DNA of 64,000 bases from Chitinophagaceae bacterium (GTDB lineage Bacteria; Bacteroidota; Bacteroidia; Chitinophagales; Chitinophagaceae): contig JAICXX010000002.1 of the NCBI GenBank assembly GCA_025934485.1, forward strand, positions 43,327 to 107,326, read 5' to 3'. The notes beneath the pieces were generated by a model. The model worked only from the letters and a program-made list of their open reading frames with translations. It did not search any database and had not been told where the DNA came from. How positions within the stretch are numbered: the first letter of the stretch is position 1; each line of letters opens with the position of its first letter. A program made the position numbers and the translations under genes. This document shows positions 16,261 to 25,788 of the stretch, one piece after another.

Positions 16261-18273
16261 ATGAAGAAATTAATCTTACCTGCACTCAAGGAGAGCTTTG
16301 TCAAGCTGAAACCGGGATCGATGTTCCGGAATCCTGTGATGTTCACCGTTTACCTTTGTACGATCGTCATGTTCTTCGTGTGTATCTGGATCATGAGTGG
16401 AGAACATTCGCAGGGATCGCTGACGTATAATGTCTTCATTCTCGTGATCCTTTTTATCACCGTGCTTTTCGCCAATTTCGCGGAGGCCATCGCGGAGGCC
16501 CGCGGGAAGGCACAGGCCAATAGCCTGCGGAAGACCAGGGAGGATACACCGGCCAAAAAAGTATTTGCGGTTGGCGAGATCTTTGTAGGCGAGGTCAAGG
16601 TCGTGCCTTCTTCGCAACTGCGGAAAGGGGATGTTTTCATCGCCGAGACCGGGGATATCATCCCGATGGATGGAGAGATCATCGAAGGACTCGCGACAAT
16701 CGATGAGAGCGCGATCACCGGCGAGAGTGCGCCCGTGATCCGGGAAGCCGGTGGAGATAAGTCCTCTGTCACCGGCGGTACCAAGGTCTTAAGCGATAAG
16801 ATCAAGGTGCGGGTGACCACGGAGCCCGGCGAGAGCTTTCTCGACAAGATGATCGCGCTGGTGGAAGGCGCTTCGCGGCAAAAAACGCCGAATGAGATCG
16901 CCCTCACTATTCTGCTGGCGAGCTTCACCCTCATTTTTCTCATTGTGTGCGTGACGCTCAAACCGTTTGCCGACTACGCACAGACTCCCATTACTGTTGC
17001 AGCATTTGTATCTCTCTTCGTCTGCCTTATCCCCACCACCATCGGCGGCTTGCTGAGCGCCATCGGGATCGCGGGGATGGACCGGGCGCTACGCGCTAAC
17101 GTGATCACCAAGAGCGGTAAGGCCGTGGAAACTGCTGGCGACCTGGATACGCTGCTGCTGGACAAAACGGGTACGATCACCATCGGCAACCGTAAGGCCA
17201 CACATTTCTGGCCAGCCGACGAGGTTGACGAAAAGACATTTATAGAAGCCTGCGTGCTCTCGTCGTTGGCGGATGAAACACCCGAAGGGAAATCGATCCT
17301 CGAGCTGGCGGGTGCAACGCCCGCCTCCTATAGCGTCAACGACGCACGATTCATCCCCTTCACGGCGGAAACACGATGCAGCGGGATCGATGTCTCGGGC
17401 ATGAAGATCCGTAAGGGTGCGGTGGATGCCATCCGGACCCTGGTCAGCAGGGCGGGCGAGATCATCCCGCTGACGATGGAAGCCAAAGTCAGAGAGATCG
17501 CGTCAAACGGGGGTACCCCACTCGCGGTGAGCGAAGGCGGCAAAGCCATGGGCGTGATCGAGTTGCAGGACATCATCAAACCCGGTATCCAGGAGCGTTT
17601 CCAACGGCTGCGGAAGATGGGTGTCAAGACCGTGATGGTCACGGGTGACAACCCGCTAACGGCAAAGTATATCGCCGAAAAGGCCGGCGTCGATGATTTT
17701 ATCGCCGAAGCCAAGCCGGAGGACAAGATGAACTATATCCGCAAAGAACAGCAGGGCGGGAAACTGGTCGCGATGATGGGCGACGGCACCAATGATGCCC
17801 CGGCGCTGGCGCAGGCGGATGTCGGCGTAGCAATGAACAGCGGTACGCAGGCGGCGAAAGAGGCGGGCAATATGGTCGATCTCGACAACGATCCTACCAA
17901 GCTGATCGAGATCGTAGAGATCGGTAAACAGCTGTTGATGACACGGGGTACGCTGACGACCTTTTCCATTGCTAACGACGTGGCGAAATATTTCGCTATC
18001 GTGCCGGCGTTGTTCATCACTTCGATCCCGGCCTTGCAGGCGCTGAACATCATGCAGCTCAAGAGCCCCGAAAGCGCGATCCTGAGCGCTGTGATCTTCA
18101 ATGCGATCATCATCCCGATCCTGATCCCGCTGGCACTTCGTGGCGTGGCGTACCGGCCCATCGGAGCCAGTGCCCTGCTGCGTCGTAATCTGCTGATCTA
18201 CGGGTTGGGCGGGATCATAGTTCCGTTCATCGGGATCAAGGCCATCGATTTGTTCCTGGGATTGTTCATGTAA
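16261..18273 (+). CDS. kdpB: KdpB, P-type ATPase subunit
   Basis: A 670-residue P-type ATPase. The phosphorylation motif DKTGT is at about residue 301, the actuator-domain loop ITGESAPV at about 154, and the hinge motif [14 protein letters not shown] followed by [20 protein letters not shown] at about 458-520. Several membrane helices flank these. It hydrolyses ATP to drive K+ uptake through KdpA. Length and motif order are normal. Confidence 0.98.
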   Translation: MKKLILPALKESFVKLKPGSMFRNPVMFTVYLCTIVMFFVCIWIMSGEHSQGSLTYNVFILVILFITVLFANFAEAIAEARGKAQANSLRKTREDTPAKKVFAVGEIFVGEVKVVPSSQLRKGDVFIAETGDIIPMDGEIIEGLATIDESAITGESAPVIREAGGDKSSVTGGTKVLSDKIKVRVTTEPGESFLDKMIALVEGASRQKTPNEIALTILLASFTLIFLIVCVTLKPFADYAQTPITVAAFVSLFVCLIPTTIGGLLSAIGIAGMDRALRANVITKSGKAVETAGDLDTLLLDKTGTITIGNRKATHFWPADEVDEKTFIEACVLSSLADETPEGKSILELAGATPASYSVNDARFIPFTAETRCSGIDVSGMKIRKGAVDAIRTLVSRAGEIIPLTMEAKVREIASNGGTPLAVSEGGKAMGVIELQDIIKPGIQERFQRLRKMGVKTVMVTGDNPLTAKYIAEKAGVDDFIAEAKPEDKMNYIRKEQQGGKLVAMMGDGTNDAPALAQADVGVAMNSGTQAAKEAGNMVDLDNDPTKLIEIVEIGKQLLMTRGTLTTFSIANDVAKYFAIVPALFITSIPALQALNIMQLKSPESAILSAVIFNAIIIPILIPLALRGVAYRPIGASALLRRNLLIYGLGGIIVPFIGIKAIDLFLGLFM

Positions 18274-18285
18274 AAAATAAAAAGT

Positions 18286-18861
18286 ATGAAAAAATATATC
18301 TTACCAGGTTTGAAGCTGAGCGCCGTATTCATAGTCTTGTGTTCGGGCATCTATCCGCTGCTGATCGCGGCCGTGGGTAAGCTGACCCCTGGCGGCGGTA
18401 AGGGCGAGACCGTAAGCGTGAATGGCAAGGTCGTGGGCTATGCGAATATCGGGCAGAAGTTCACAGAGGACAAGTATTTTTGGAGTCGCCCGTCGGCTGC
18501 GGCTTATAATGCTGCGGCCAGCGGGGGGAGCAACAAGGCACCTTCGAACCCGGATTATCTAAAGGATGTGCAAACACATATCGATAGTTTTCTGGCGCAC
18601 AATCCCGGCGTAAAAAAAGAGGACATCCCGGCGGAGCTGGTGACCTATTCGGGCAGCGGGCTGGATCCGGATCTTTCTCCCGCCGGTGCGAAGATACAGG
18701 TGGCGCGGATCGCCGCGGTCCGGCATCTCGACCGGGATAAACTAAATGCGCTGGTGGATCGTTATACCCAGGGACCGCTATTGGGTATCCTGGGACCCAG
18801 TAAGGTGAACGTTTTAAAACTGAATATTGCATTAGATGAGCTAAGCCATGGCGGACGATAA
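18286..18861 (+). CDS. kdpC: KdpC, subunit of the K+ ATPase
   Basis: A 191-residue protein with one N-terminal membrane helix (LKLSAVFIVLCSGIYPLLIA) and a periplasmic domain with family motifs: IGQKFTEDKYFWSRPSA, YNAAASGGSN, LVTYSGSGLDPDLSPAGA and the end LGPSKVNVLKLNIALDEL. KdpC assists K+ binding and ATP affinity in KdpFABC. Its end overlaps the start of the KdpD-like gene by 14 bases. Confidence 0.96.
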   Translation: MKKYILPGLKLSAVFIVLCSGIYPLLIAAVGKLTPGGGKGETVSVNGKVVGYANIGQKFTEDKYFWSRPSAAAYNAAASGGSNKAPSNPDYLKDVQTHIDSFLAHNPGVKKEDIPAELVTYSGSGLDPDLSPAGAKIQVARIAAVRHLDRDKLNALVDRYTQGPLLGILGPSKVNVLKLNIALDELSHGGR

Positions 18862-19975
18862 AGACCCGAGCGTACAACATTTTCTGGATCTGATCCGCGC
18901 GAGCAGGCGGGGTAAGTTCAAGATCTACATCGGCATGAGTGCCGGTGTGGGGAAGACGTATCGGATGCTGCAGGAGGCGCAGACCTTGTTACGAAATGGC
19001 GTGGATGTAAAGATAGGCTATGTCGAGACCCATGGCAGAAAGGAAACCGAAGTTCAGTTGCAGGGTTTGCCGGTGTTGCCCCGGCGAAAGCTTTTTTATA
19101 AAGGTAAAGAGCTGGACGAGCTGGACGTACAGGCTGTCATCAATCTGCACCCTGAAGTGGTGATCATCGACGAGCTGGCGCATACCAATATCGAGGGCAG
19201 TCAGAATGAGAAACGCTGGCAGGACGTAATGGAGGTGCTCAATGCAGGGATCAATGTCATCAGCGCGGTCAATATTCAGCATATTGAAAGCCTGAATGAT
19301 GAGATCCGGAAGATCACGGGTGTCGAGGTCGCCGAACGGGTGCCGGACAGTGTGCTGGAAGAGGCGGATGAAGTGGTCAATATCGATCTCACCGCCGATG
19401 AGCTGGTAGCCCGGCTCAAGGAGGGTAAGATCTATGCGGCGGATAAGATCGGCATCGCCCTGCAGAATTTTTTCCAGGCAGAGAAGATCCTTCAGCTGCG
19501 TGAGCTGGCGCTCAAAGAGGTGGCAAGCCAGGTAGAGCGAAAGATCGAGCTGGAGCTGCCCAGGGGAGCTCATGTGCGGAACGAGCGGTTCCTCGCCTGC
19601 ATCAGCAGCAACCATGAGACCTCTAAAAAGGTCATCCGGAAGACGGCGCGGCTGGCGAGCTACTATCACAGCCGGTGGTGGCTGCTGTATGTTCAGACGC
19701 CCCGGGAGGATGGCGACAAGATTGGCCTCGCCGCACAACGACATTTGATCAATAATTTTAAATTAGCAACGGAATTGGGGGCCGAGGTGATCCGGCTAAA
19801 ACAACCTAATATTGCCAAAGGAATAATGGAAACAGCTGAAAGTCATTCTATTACGACGATTTGTATCGGTAAGCCGCATTTGAGCCTGTACAATGTGATC
19901 CTGTCTACGGCTGTTTTTAATCAACTGCTGACCAAACTCGCGACATCGGAGATCGATGTGGTGATCTTATCGTAA
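18848..19975 (+). CDS. kdpD: KdpD-like sensor half: KdpD and USP domains, no kinase
   Basis: The 375 residues cover only the N-terminal cytoplasmic part of classical KdpD. A KdpD domain (about 15-225) has the P-loop GMSAGVGKT, then YVETHGRKET and IDELAHTN. A universal-stress-protein-like domain (about 245-375) starts LACISSNHETSKK. The four membrane helices, GAF and histidine-kinase parts of enterobacterial KdpD are missing. The next gene, a membrane histidine kinase, starts within the stop codon (TAATG at 19973-19977), suggesting translational coupling and a two-protein sensor. It overlaps kdpC by 14 bases. Confidence 0.9.
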   Translation: MADDKDPSVQHFLDLIRASRRGKFKIYIGMSAGVGKTYRMLQEAQTLLRNGVDVKIGYVETHGRKETEVQLQGLPVLPRRKLFYKGKELDELDVQAVINLHPEVVIIDELAHTNIEGSQNEKRWQDVMEVLNAGINVISAVNIQHIESLNDEIRKITGVEVAERVPDSVLEEADEVVNIDLTADELVARLKEGKIYAADKIGIALQNFFQAEKILQLRELALKEVASQVERKIELELPRGAHVRNERFLACISSNHETSKKVIRKTARLASYYHSRWWLLYVQTPREDGDKIGLAAQRHLINNFKLATELGAEVIRLKQPNIAKGIMETAESHSITTICIGKPHLSLYNVILSTAVFNQLLTKLATSEIDVVILS

Positions 19976-21678
19976 TGCCCATGAGTGTACGTCTGAAAAC
20001 GAAATTATCGCTGGGGCTTGTCTTCCTGTTCGTGGTGATCCTGTTGTTCGGGATCCTCGGGTTGTTCTATATCAATCGGCTCAGCGATGAGGGGCGGCTG
20101 GTATTGAAGAACAACCATGAGTCGATCGTTTATTGCAACCGGATGCTCGAAGCGTTGGAAGACATCAACACCAACAAGCGGTCGCTGGACGTGTTCCGCG
20201 ACAACCTGGCAAAGCAACAGAACAATATCACCGAAGTAGGGGAGAAGGAGGCCACGGATGAGCTCTCCAAGAACTTCAACGAGATGCTGGTGGATCCCAG
20301 CGATCAAAGCAATTATGCGGATATCCGGCGTTCCATCAATAAGATACTGGACGTGAACGAACAGGCAATCGTACGCAAGAATGCCAGCGCACAAAAAACG
20401 GCGGAAGGCGCCAAGGAGGTGCTCACGATCCTGTTTACCATATTGACCCTGCTGTCTTTCACCTTTATATTCAATCTGCCGGGCATCATCTCCGATCCGA
20501 TCAGAAGCCTGTCTGAGGGTATTCGCGCCATCGCGGGTAAGAACTACAAGAAGCGCATCTATCTGCGGCAGGGTGATGAGTTCGGGGAACTGGCCAATGC
20601 CTTCAATACCATGGCCGAGAAGCTGGATGAATATGAGAACAGTAATCTGGCGCAAATCAAATTCGAGAAGAGACGGATCGAGACGATCATCAATCAGATG
20701 CGGGACGGCATTATTGGTTTCGACGATAAACGGCATATCCTGTTTTTGAATGCGGTCGCCGAGAAGCTGTTGGGGTTAAAGGAAAAGGATATCGCGGGCC
20801 AGTATGCGCCGGATGTTGCGCTCTCGAACGATCTGATGCGGACCTTACTGCAGGATGATCCGCTGAAAAAAGACCTGAAGATCTATTGCGACAATAAAGA
20901 AGGCTATTTCAGCAAGGATGTGCTGGACGTGACGAATAACCAGAGCATCATCGGGCAAGTGATCGTGCTCAGGAATATCACCCCTTTCCATGAGCTCAAC
21001 GAAGCCAAAACGAATTTCATCGCCACGGTATCCCATGAGCTCAAGACGCCGCTATCCTCCATCAAGATGAGTGCGCGGTTACTCACGGACCTGCGGGTGG
21101 GGGCATTGAATGGGGAGCAGCAGGAACTGACCCGGAGTATCATCGATGATGCCGACCGGCTATTGAAAATTACGGGGGAGCTGCTGAATATGTCACAGGT
21201 CGAGACCGGCAATATCCAGCTGAAACTGCAACCGGCAGATCCGGCAGTCATCGTGCAGCAGGCCATTCAGGCGGTGACCTTTCAGGCTCAGCAGCGAAGG
21301 ATCAAGGTTCATACCGAGCTGGCGCAGAGCCTGCCGTATATCCAGGCCGATGTAGAGAAGACTTCCTGGGTGCTGATCAATCTGCTGACCAACGCCATCA
21401 AGTATTCGCCCGAGGAATCGGAGATCGAGGTGGCGGCTTTTCGCAATGCCGACAAGGTGGAATTCCGGGTCCGGGATCATGGAAGGGGCATCGATGAGAA
21501 ATACCTGCCGCGCATTTTCGACCGTTATTTTAAGGTGCCGGGCTCGCATGACCGAAATGGAACGGGGCTGGGGTTGTCGATCTCCAAGGAATTCATCGAG
21601 GCGCAGGGAGGCCGGATCTGGGTCGACAGCCGGTTAGGCGAGGGCAGTTCTTTTGGCTTTACCTTCAATGCAGCGTAG
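19975..21678 (+). CDS. HAMP/PAS membrane histidine kinase, partner of the split KdpD
   Basis: The 567 residues have a first membrane helix (about 10-33), a sensor region of about 110 residues, a second helix (about 148-168), a HAMP linker with DPIRSLSEGIRAIAGKNY, a PAS-like domain (about 235-340), a HisKA segment with phospho-acceptor His in ATVSHELKTPLSSI, and HATPase_c with INLLTNAIKYS (N box), VRDHGRGID and GTGLGLSIS. It probably supplies the kinase activity missing from the KdpD-like protein and phosphorylates the NtrC-type regulator upstream; this is inferred from gene order. A second ATG two codons in (19981) is an alternative start. Confidence 0.88.
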   Translation: MPMSVRLKTKLSLGLVFLFVVILLFGILGLFYINRLSDEGRLVLKNNHESIVYCNRMLEALEDINTNKRSLDVFRDNLAKQQNNITEVGEKEATDELSKNFNEMLVDPSDQSNYADIRRSINKILDVNEQAIVRKNASAQKTAEGAKEVLTILFTILTLLSFTFIFNLPGIISDPIRSLSEGIRAIAGKNYKKRIYLRQGDEFGELANAFNTMAEKLDEYENSNLAQIKFEKRRIETIINQMRDGIIGFDDKRHILFLNAVAEKLLGLKEKDIAGQYAPDVALSNDLMRTLLQDDPLKKDLKIYCDNKEGYFSKDVLDVTNNQSIIGQVIVLRNITPFHELNEAKTNFIATVSHELKTPLSSIKMSARLLTDLRVGALNGEQQELTRSIIDDADRLLKITGELLNMSQVETGNIQLKLQPADPAVIVQQAIQAVTFQAQQRRIKVHTELAQSLPYIQADVEKTSWVLINLLTNAIKYSPEESEIEVAAFRNADKVEFRVRDHGRGIDEKYLPRIFDRYFKVPGSHDRNGTGLGLSISKEFIEAQGGRIWVDSRLGEGSSFGFTFNAA

Positions 21679-22045
21679 AAACAGAATCCCGGGGCTGTCT
21701 TTTTGGGATACTGGGGCACACGGGAGGGGGTAAGGGAAAAAATTTTCGAACGTTTCGACCAAAAGTTTTCCACAGACCAAAAATTGCTGCAATTTTTCTG
21801 CGGTCAGGCTATCCTGCACCATCCTGGTAAATGGGTAAAAAGGGCTGAAAATGAGCTCCTTGCAGATTAGTGATTTTCTGAGCTATAAAGATGTTTCTTA
21901 CTACTTAAAATATAGGTGTTTTTGTTTATGCCTTATCGTAGTGATTTCAAAATGACCGCAGAAGATTTTTGTGTGTGATTTAAAAAAGAAGTACATTCAT
22001 GTTCTAATAGGATAAGGTTTAATGGTTATGGTATTTGATTAGTGC

Positions 22046-22073
22046 ATCCCCGCTCTAACGCGGGGATTTTTTT
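22046..22073 (+). terminator. Rho-independent terminator in the 435-base gap after the kdp locus
   Basis: Stem ATCCCCGC (22046-22053) with GCGGGGAT (22060-22067), loop TCTAAC, then a run of T to 22073. It closes the kdp transcript or acts as an attenuator for the next kinase: I found no -7 box in the 40 bases between it and the ATG at 22114. The rest of 21679-22045 shows no gene. Confidence 0.8.
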
Positions 22074-22113
22074 ATTTGGCCTCTCGCCGTTTTCATACAG
22101 ATAACCAAAACCA

Positions 22114-23943
22114 ATGGATAATGGTCTTACTATTTTAACCGTAGAGGATAACCCCAGCGATCTTTTTCTGCTGGAGCATATGATCAAATCCTCGGGTCTG
22201 GTCGTTCGCCAGCTGTGCTCCGCTTCCTGTATCCGTGATGCTTATGCCTTGCTGACTACCGAAGCTGTCGATGTCGTGTTGCTGGACCTTACGCTTCCGG
22301 ATAGTTTCGGCCTGCATACTTTTATTCATCTGAAGCCGGTGGTTCAACGTATCCCGGTGATCATTCTGACGGGGATGTCGGATACGAATGTCGCGCTGGA
22401 AGCGATCAAGGAAGGTGCACAGGATTATCTTGTCAAGAGTGAGCTCACGGAGGGATTGCTGGCCAAGGCGATCCAGTACAGTTTGGAGCGCAAGCGGACG
22501 CTAGAACATTTGCGGGTGAGTAACGAGCGTTTCAATACGGTGGTCAAGGCCACCAACGACGCTATTTGGGATTGGGATATCCAGACGAATAAAGTGTTCA
22601 TGGTGGGCGACACCTACAAGCAGCTGTTTGGATACGATTGGGTCAATGCCTATCCCCCAGGGGATCTGTGGGAAAGTATTATTCATCCGCAGGACAAGGA
22701 GCGGGTGTTGGGAAAACTGTCCGCGTTGATCAGCGAAGGATCGGCCAGCAAATGGGAGGATGAATACCGGTTGAAGAAGAGCAATGGCGAATACGCTTAC
22801 GTGCACGACAGGGGGTATATCATCTATTCGGCGGAAGGGCGGCCGATCCGGATGATCGGGGCGATCCAGGATATCACGGTGCGCAAGCGGTCGGAGGAGA
22901 TCATCCTGGCCTCCGAGGAAAAATACCGGCAGATCTTCTACAAAAACCCTTATCCTACCTGGATCTTCGACCTCGACACGCTACGTATTGTGGAGGTGAA
23001 CGATGCAGCGTTGGAAAAATATGGTTTTGACAAGAGCGAATTCTACCAACTTACCATGAGGGATCTGCATCCCGAGGGTGAGGCGGAAACCTTTCTGGAC
23101 AGCATCCGGCACGCTTCGCCGGAACGGCGGTTGTGGCATCATCGGAACAAATCGGGGGTGCTGATCACGGTGGAGATCACGAGCCATAGCATCGACTATT
23201 TCGGTAAGCTTTGTATACAGGTGATTGTCAATGATGTCACGGAGCGCATCAGGCTTGAAAAGGAATTGGCCCTGCAACAGCGGTTGAAGCAGCAGCAGAT
23301 CACGGAAGTGGTGCTTGGGGCGCAAGAGCGGGAGCGGTTCGAGCTGGGACAGGAGTTGCATGACAACATCAACCAGATCCTGGCTACGTCCAAGCTTTAT
23401 CTGGATGTGGCCATCGAGGAGCGCGAGCCGCGGATGGAGCTGCTGGCCAAGAGCCGGAACAATATCTCGATGGCGATCGAGGAGATCCGCAGGCTGTCAA
23501 AGGAGCTGATCACGCCTAGCTTAAACGATTTAGGACTCATTCAGTCTATCAAGGAGTTGATCCGGAGCATCCAGATGGTCAAGAAGATGAAGATCAAGCT
23601 GACGATCTCGGGTGTCGAGGAGAATGCGTTGTTGCCGGAGCAGAAGATCAATGTGTACCGGATCATCCAGGAGCAATTGAACAATATCCTGAAGCATGCG
23701 CAGGCCAGTTCCGTCTCAATCGAGCTTAACAAACAGCGGGAGCAGATCCGCTTGCTTGTCGAGGATGATGGCAGGGGATTTGATCCAAGGGTGCGAAGGG
23801 ATGGAGTAGGGATCTCCAACATCATGAGCCGCGCCGAGCTTTACAATGGCAAGGTCGAGATCGACAGTTCCCCGGGCAAAGGATGCCGCCTGGAAGTGAT
23901 CCTGAATTCCAAGGCTTTGCCGGATCAGGCGAAGGGGGAGTAA
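22114..23943 (+). CDS. Receiver-PAS-PAS histidine kinase (HisKA_3)
   Basis: A 609-residue soluble kinase with a receiver domain first (about 1-125: VEDNPSD, phospho-acceptor in VVLLDLTLPDSFG, Lys in DYLVKSEL), two PAS domains (about 140-265, ending IGAIQDITVRKRS, and about 270-390, ending VIVNDVTERIRLE), a HisKA_3 helix with LGQELHDNINQILATS, and HATPase_c with YRIIQEQLNNILKHAQ, VEDDGRGFDP and GVGISNIMSRAE. An N-terminal receiver means it is itself the target of another kinase. No transcription regulator is adjacent. Its kinase core is close in motif to that at 11141-12268 (LHDNINQIL in both). Confidence 0.9.
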   Translation: MDNGLTILTVEDNPSDLFLLEHMIKSSGLVVRQLCSASCIRDAYALLTTEAVDVVLLDLTLPDSFGLHTFIHLKPVVQRIPVIILTGMSDTNVALEAIKEGAQDYLVKSELTEGLLAKAIQYSLERKRTLEHLRVSNERFNTVVKATNDAIWDWDIQTNKVFMVGDTYKQLFGYDWVNAYPPGDLWESIIHPQDKERVLGKLSALISEGSASKWEDEYRLKKSNGEYAYVHDRGYIIYSAEGRPIRMIGAIQDITVRKRSEEIILASEEKYRQIFYKNPYPTWIFDLDTLRIVEVNDAALEKYGFDKSEFYQLTMRDLHPEGEAETFLDSIRHASPERRLWHHRNKSGVLITVEITSHSIDYFGKLCIQVIVNDVTERIRLEKELALQQRLKQQQITEVVLGAQERERFELGQELHDNINQILATSKLYLDVAIEEREPRMELLAKSRNNISMAIEEIRRLSKELITPSLNDLGLIQSIKELIRSIQMVKKMKIKLTISGVEENALLPEQKINVYRIIQEQLNNILKHAQASSVSIELNKQREQIRLLVEDDGRGFDPRVRRDGVGISNIMSRAELYNGKVEIDSSPGKGCRLEVILNSKALPDQAKGE

Positions 23944-24513
23944 ACTATCTATAAAAAGACGGGTAAAACTTAAATCGGTTGCAGTGGAAGACGCAAAGGG
24001 AGGAGGAGGAAAAAATTACCTGCAAAAAATGCAGGCAGTGGGCCGGCCGGGTTTGGTTTTTTATCGGCGCGGACCGGACGCAAATCTTACAAAAGCGGAC
24101 TGTTGCTGCCTCTGTGCCGGATACAGAACGGAAATTGTCTAGCCAGAAAGTTCAGACGTTCCAACGTCTCTTCATCGGGGGGCGTGAGTTGTGGAGTTGC
24201 CTCCGGGACTCTTTTTGCGCGGGGATGTCTGACAATTTTTGCGGTCGGTAAAGCGGCCAGCGGCGAGCTAACGGAAGCGGACGCGGTTACGATGTTCGGC
24301 TTCATCTGAAAGGTGTTAAAGTTTGAAAATATTGGTTTATAACACTTCTTCCTATGCAAGCAACTCTTCATCAGGGACGAACCAAAGACAGGCGTTTACA
24401 ACAAAATAAAGGTACGAAGGAATCTTGAACGGATCGCAACGAAAGCCGTTTTTTTTGTTAGAAAAAAAATAATTTCAGGTATACGGCTGCGTAAATTTAA
24501 CACAATTTAAAAA
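23944..24513. other. 570-base region without a convincing gene
   Basis: Several overlapping short frames exist on both strands. The least unlikely is a 72-residue minus-strand frame (24087-24305, starting MKPNIVTASASVSS), which has no recognisable domain, signal peptide or good ribosome site. Codon patterns do not clearly favour any frame. AT-rich tracts near 24450-24510 have no hairpin of note. Confidence 0.4.
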
Positions 24514-25674
24514 TTAAAACGGTTTAGCAGGAATGGGAGTCACCCTGTAGGTGTAGTGGTGTGTGGAATCCGATGGGGTATTTAACAGCAAGAGCATTCG
24601 GGTGGCGTTGGTGGTGCTGTCTGCGAACGCGAGTGTGCTGGTTTGTAGCAGCGAGCTGTCGGCGGTGATGCGGAGACCGGCGCCGTCGTGGCCGGTGATC
24701 GTAAGCCAGCGTGTCTCGCGGGTATTCATGCCCGTAATCAGCGCGCGGTGTGTGATGTCGGGAGACGCCGCCGAGTCGGTAGCGCCGAACCAGGTGAGGG
24801 TGTCGGGACCGGGCGGAAGCAGCCAGCGCATGCCGAAACCGGGACGCGCGGGGACATGAACGGAATCGGCGAGGTGTTGCAGGGTATCGGCTTCGAGTAT
24901 CTGGCTGACGAGCATATCGCCTGCGGCGTTGATGGTATAGCTGAGGTGGAGCAGGGAGGCTGTTTCGGGCAGGGTATATTCCGCCCTCACGATTACGAGC
25001 TGTGGGCCTGTGCTCGTGGAGAACAGTTGTAACCGCGGTGAGATCGCGGGCCAGAGGACCGGTTGCACACCGGCCGTATCACCCATGAGGAGGGCATGAC
25101 CGGCTTCGTAGCGCAGCAGCCAGCCGGATTGTTTATCGAATTCGATGAGAGCGCCGGGCGCGGTAATGGTAAAGATATTATTGGAATCGGTGAAGGTCAA
25201 ATCGCCGGTGGGCGGGATCATGGCGTCGCCGCGCCAGGGACTCAGCGGCAGGAGTTGTGTGAAGGTGGTGTGGGCATGGCGGCAGGTCACGCGGAGCCAG
25301 GCCTCGTTGCCACTGGTGGGTAATTTGAACGGCAGGCGAAGGAGTGCAGCGTGGCGGGGAAAGAGCGACACATTTGAAAAAAAGCCTTTTTGTCCGGGAA
25401 GACCATTGAGTAACACTTGCCATTCTATTCGTATATTTATAGGAACCCGGCTGGTCGAAGCAATGCTCAACTTCATCGAAGCGGTGGCGGTGGCCGGGAT
25501 GAGTTCGATGTGATAGGGAAGGGTGTCGTTGGAAGATACACCGGCGGCGAAACGGACGACGTCCTCGCCGAAGGTGAAACGAACGGCGTCCTGACGGAAG
25601 GCGCAGCAAAGCGCTCCGAGGTATAAGAATAGCCCGCAACGCAGCGGCAGCACGAAGGGTGGGGGCTTTATCAT
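24514..25674 (-). CDS. Exported orphan C-terminal module of GH2 beta-galactosidase type, no catalytic barrel
   Basis: A 386-residue protein with a hydrophobic N-terminus (about 8-26), then a beta-sandwich-like part with IEWQVLLNGLPGQKGFF and NEAWLRVTCR, matching the Ig-like domain 4 of LacZ-type enzymes (WEVLLNGxxVQxG). Next come GDLTFTDSNNIFTI, IEFDKQSGWLLRYEAG, QLVIVRAEYTLPETASLLH followed by LSYTINAAGDMLV, and GFGMRWLLPPGPDTLTWFG, which follow the domain 5 (Bgal_small_N) plan. The sugar-binding and TIM-barrel domains with the catalytic Glu residues are absent. It may be a carbohydrate-binding or structural protein, or the surviving end of a broken gene; no upstream remnant is seen. It is divergent from a LacI regulator with a shared operator region. 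Confidence 0.6.
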   Translation of the reverse strand: MIKPPPFVLPLRCGLFLYLGALCCAFRQDAVRFTFGEDVVRFAAGVSSNDTLPYHIELIPATATASMKLSIASTSRVPINIRIEWQVLLNGLPGQKGFFSNVSLFPRHAALLRLPFKLPTSGNEAWLRVTCRHAHTTFTQLLPLSPWRGDAMIPPTGDLTFTDSNNIFTITAPGALIEFDKQSGWLLRYEAGHALLMGDTAGVQPVLWPAISPRLQLFSTSTGPQLVIVRAEYTLPETASLLHLSYTINAAGDMLVSQILEADTLQHLADSVHVPARPGFGMRWLLPPGPDTLTWFGATDSAASPDITHRALITGMNTRETRWLTITGHDGAGLRITADSSLLQTSTLAFADSTTNATRMLLLLNTPSDSTHHYTYRVTPIPAKPF

Positions 25675-25736
25675 ATGCAGTTTTTTTGGCAGTGGGCCTT
25701 CTTCAATAATAAGAAAAAGAAATAAATTAATTTAGG

Positions 25737-25750
25737 CTAAAACGTTTTAG
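25737..25750. promoter_or_regulatory. LacI-family operator (perfect 14-bp palindrome)
   Basis: CTAAAACGTTTTAG is an exact palindrome with the central CG typical of LacI/PurR-type operators. It lies 63 bases before the orphan beta-galactosidase module (25674) and 39 before the LacI gene (25789), so it can control both. A -7-like TATCTTTA at 25760-25767 serves the LacI gene. Confidence 0.75.
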
Positions 25751-25788
25751 TTCTTTTCTTATCTTTATAGTCCAATACCCCACCATAC

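Noticed and set aside
24087..24371. 94-codon minus-strand frame
   Set aside because: No domain, signal or good start; competing plus-strand frames of similar quality. Left as unassigned sequence.
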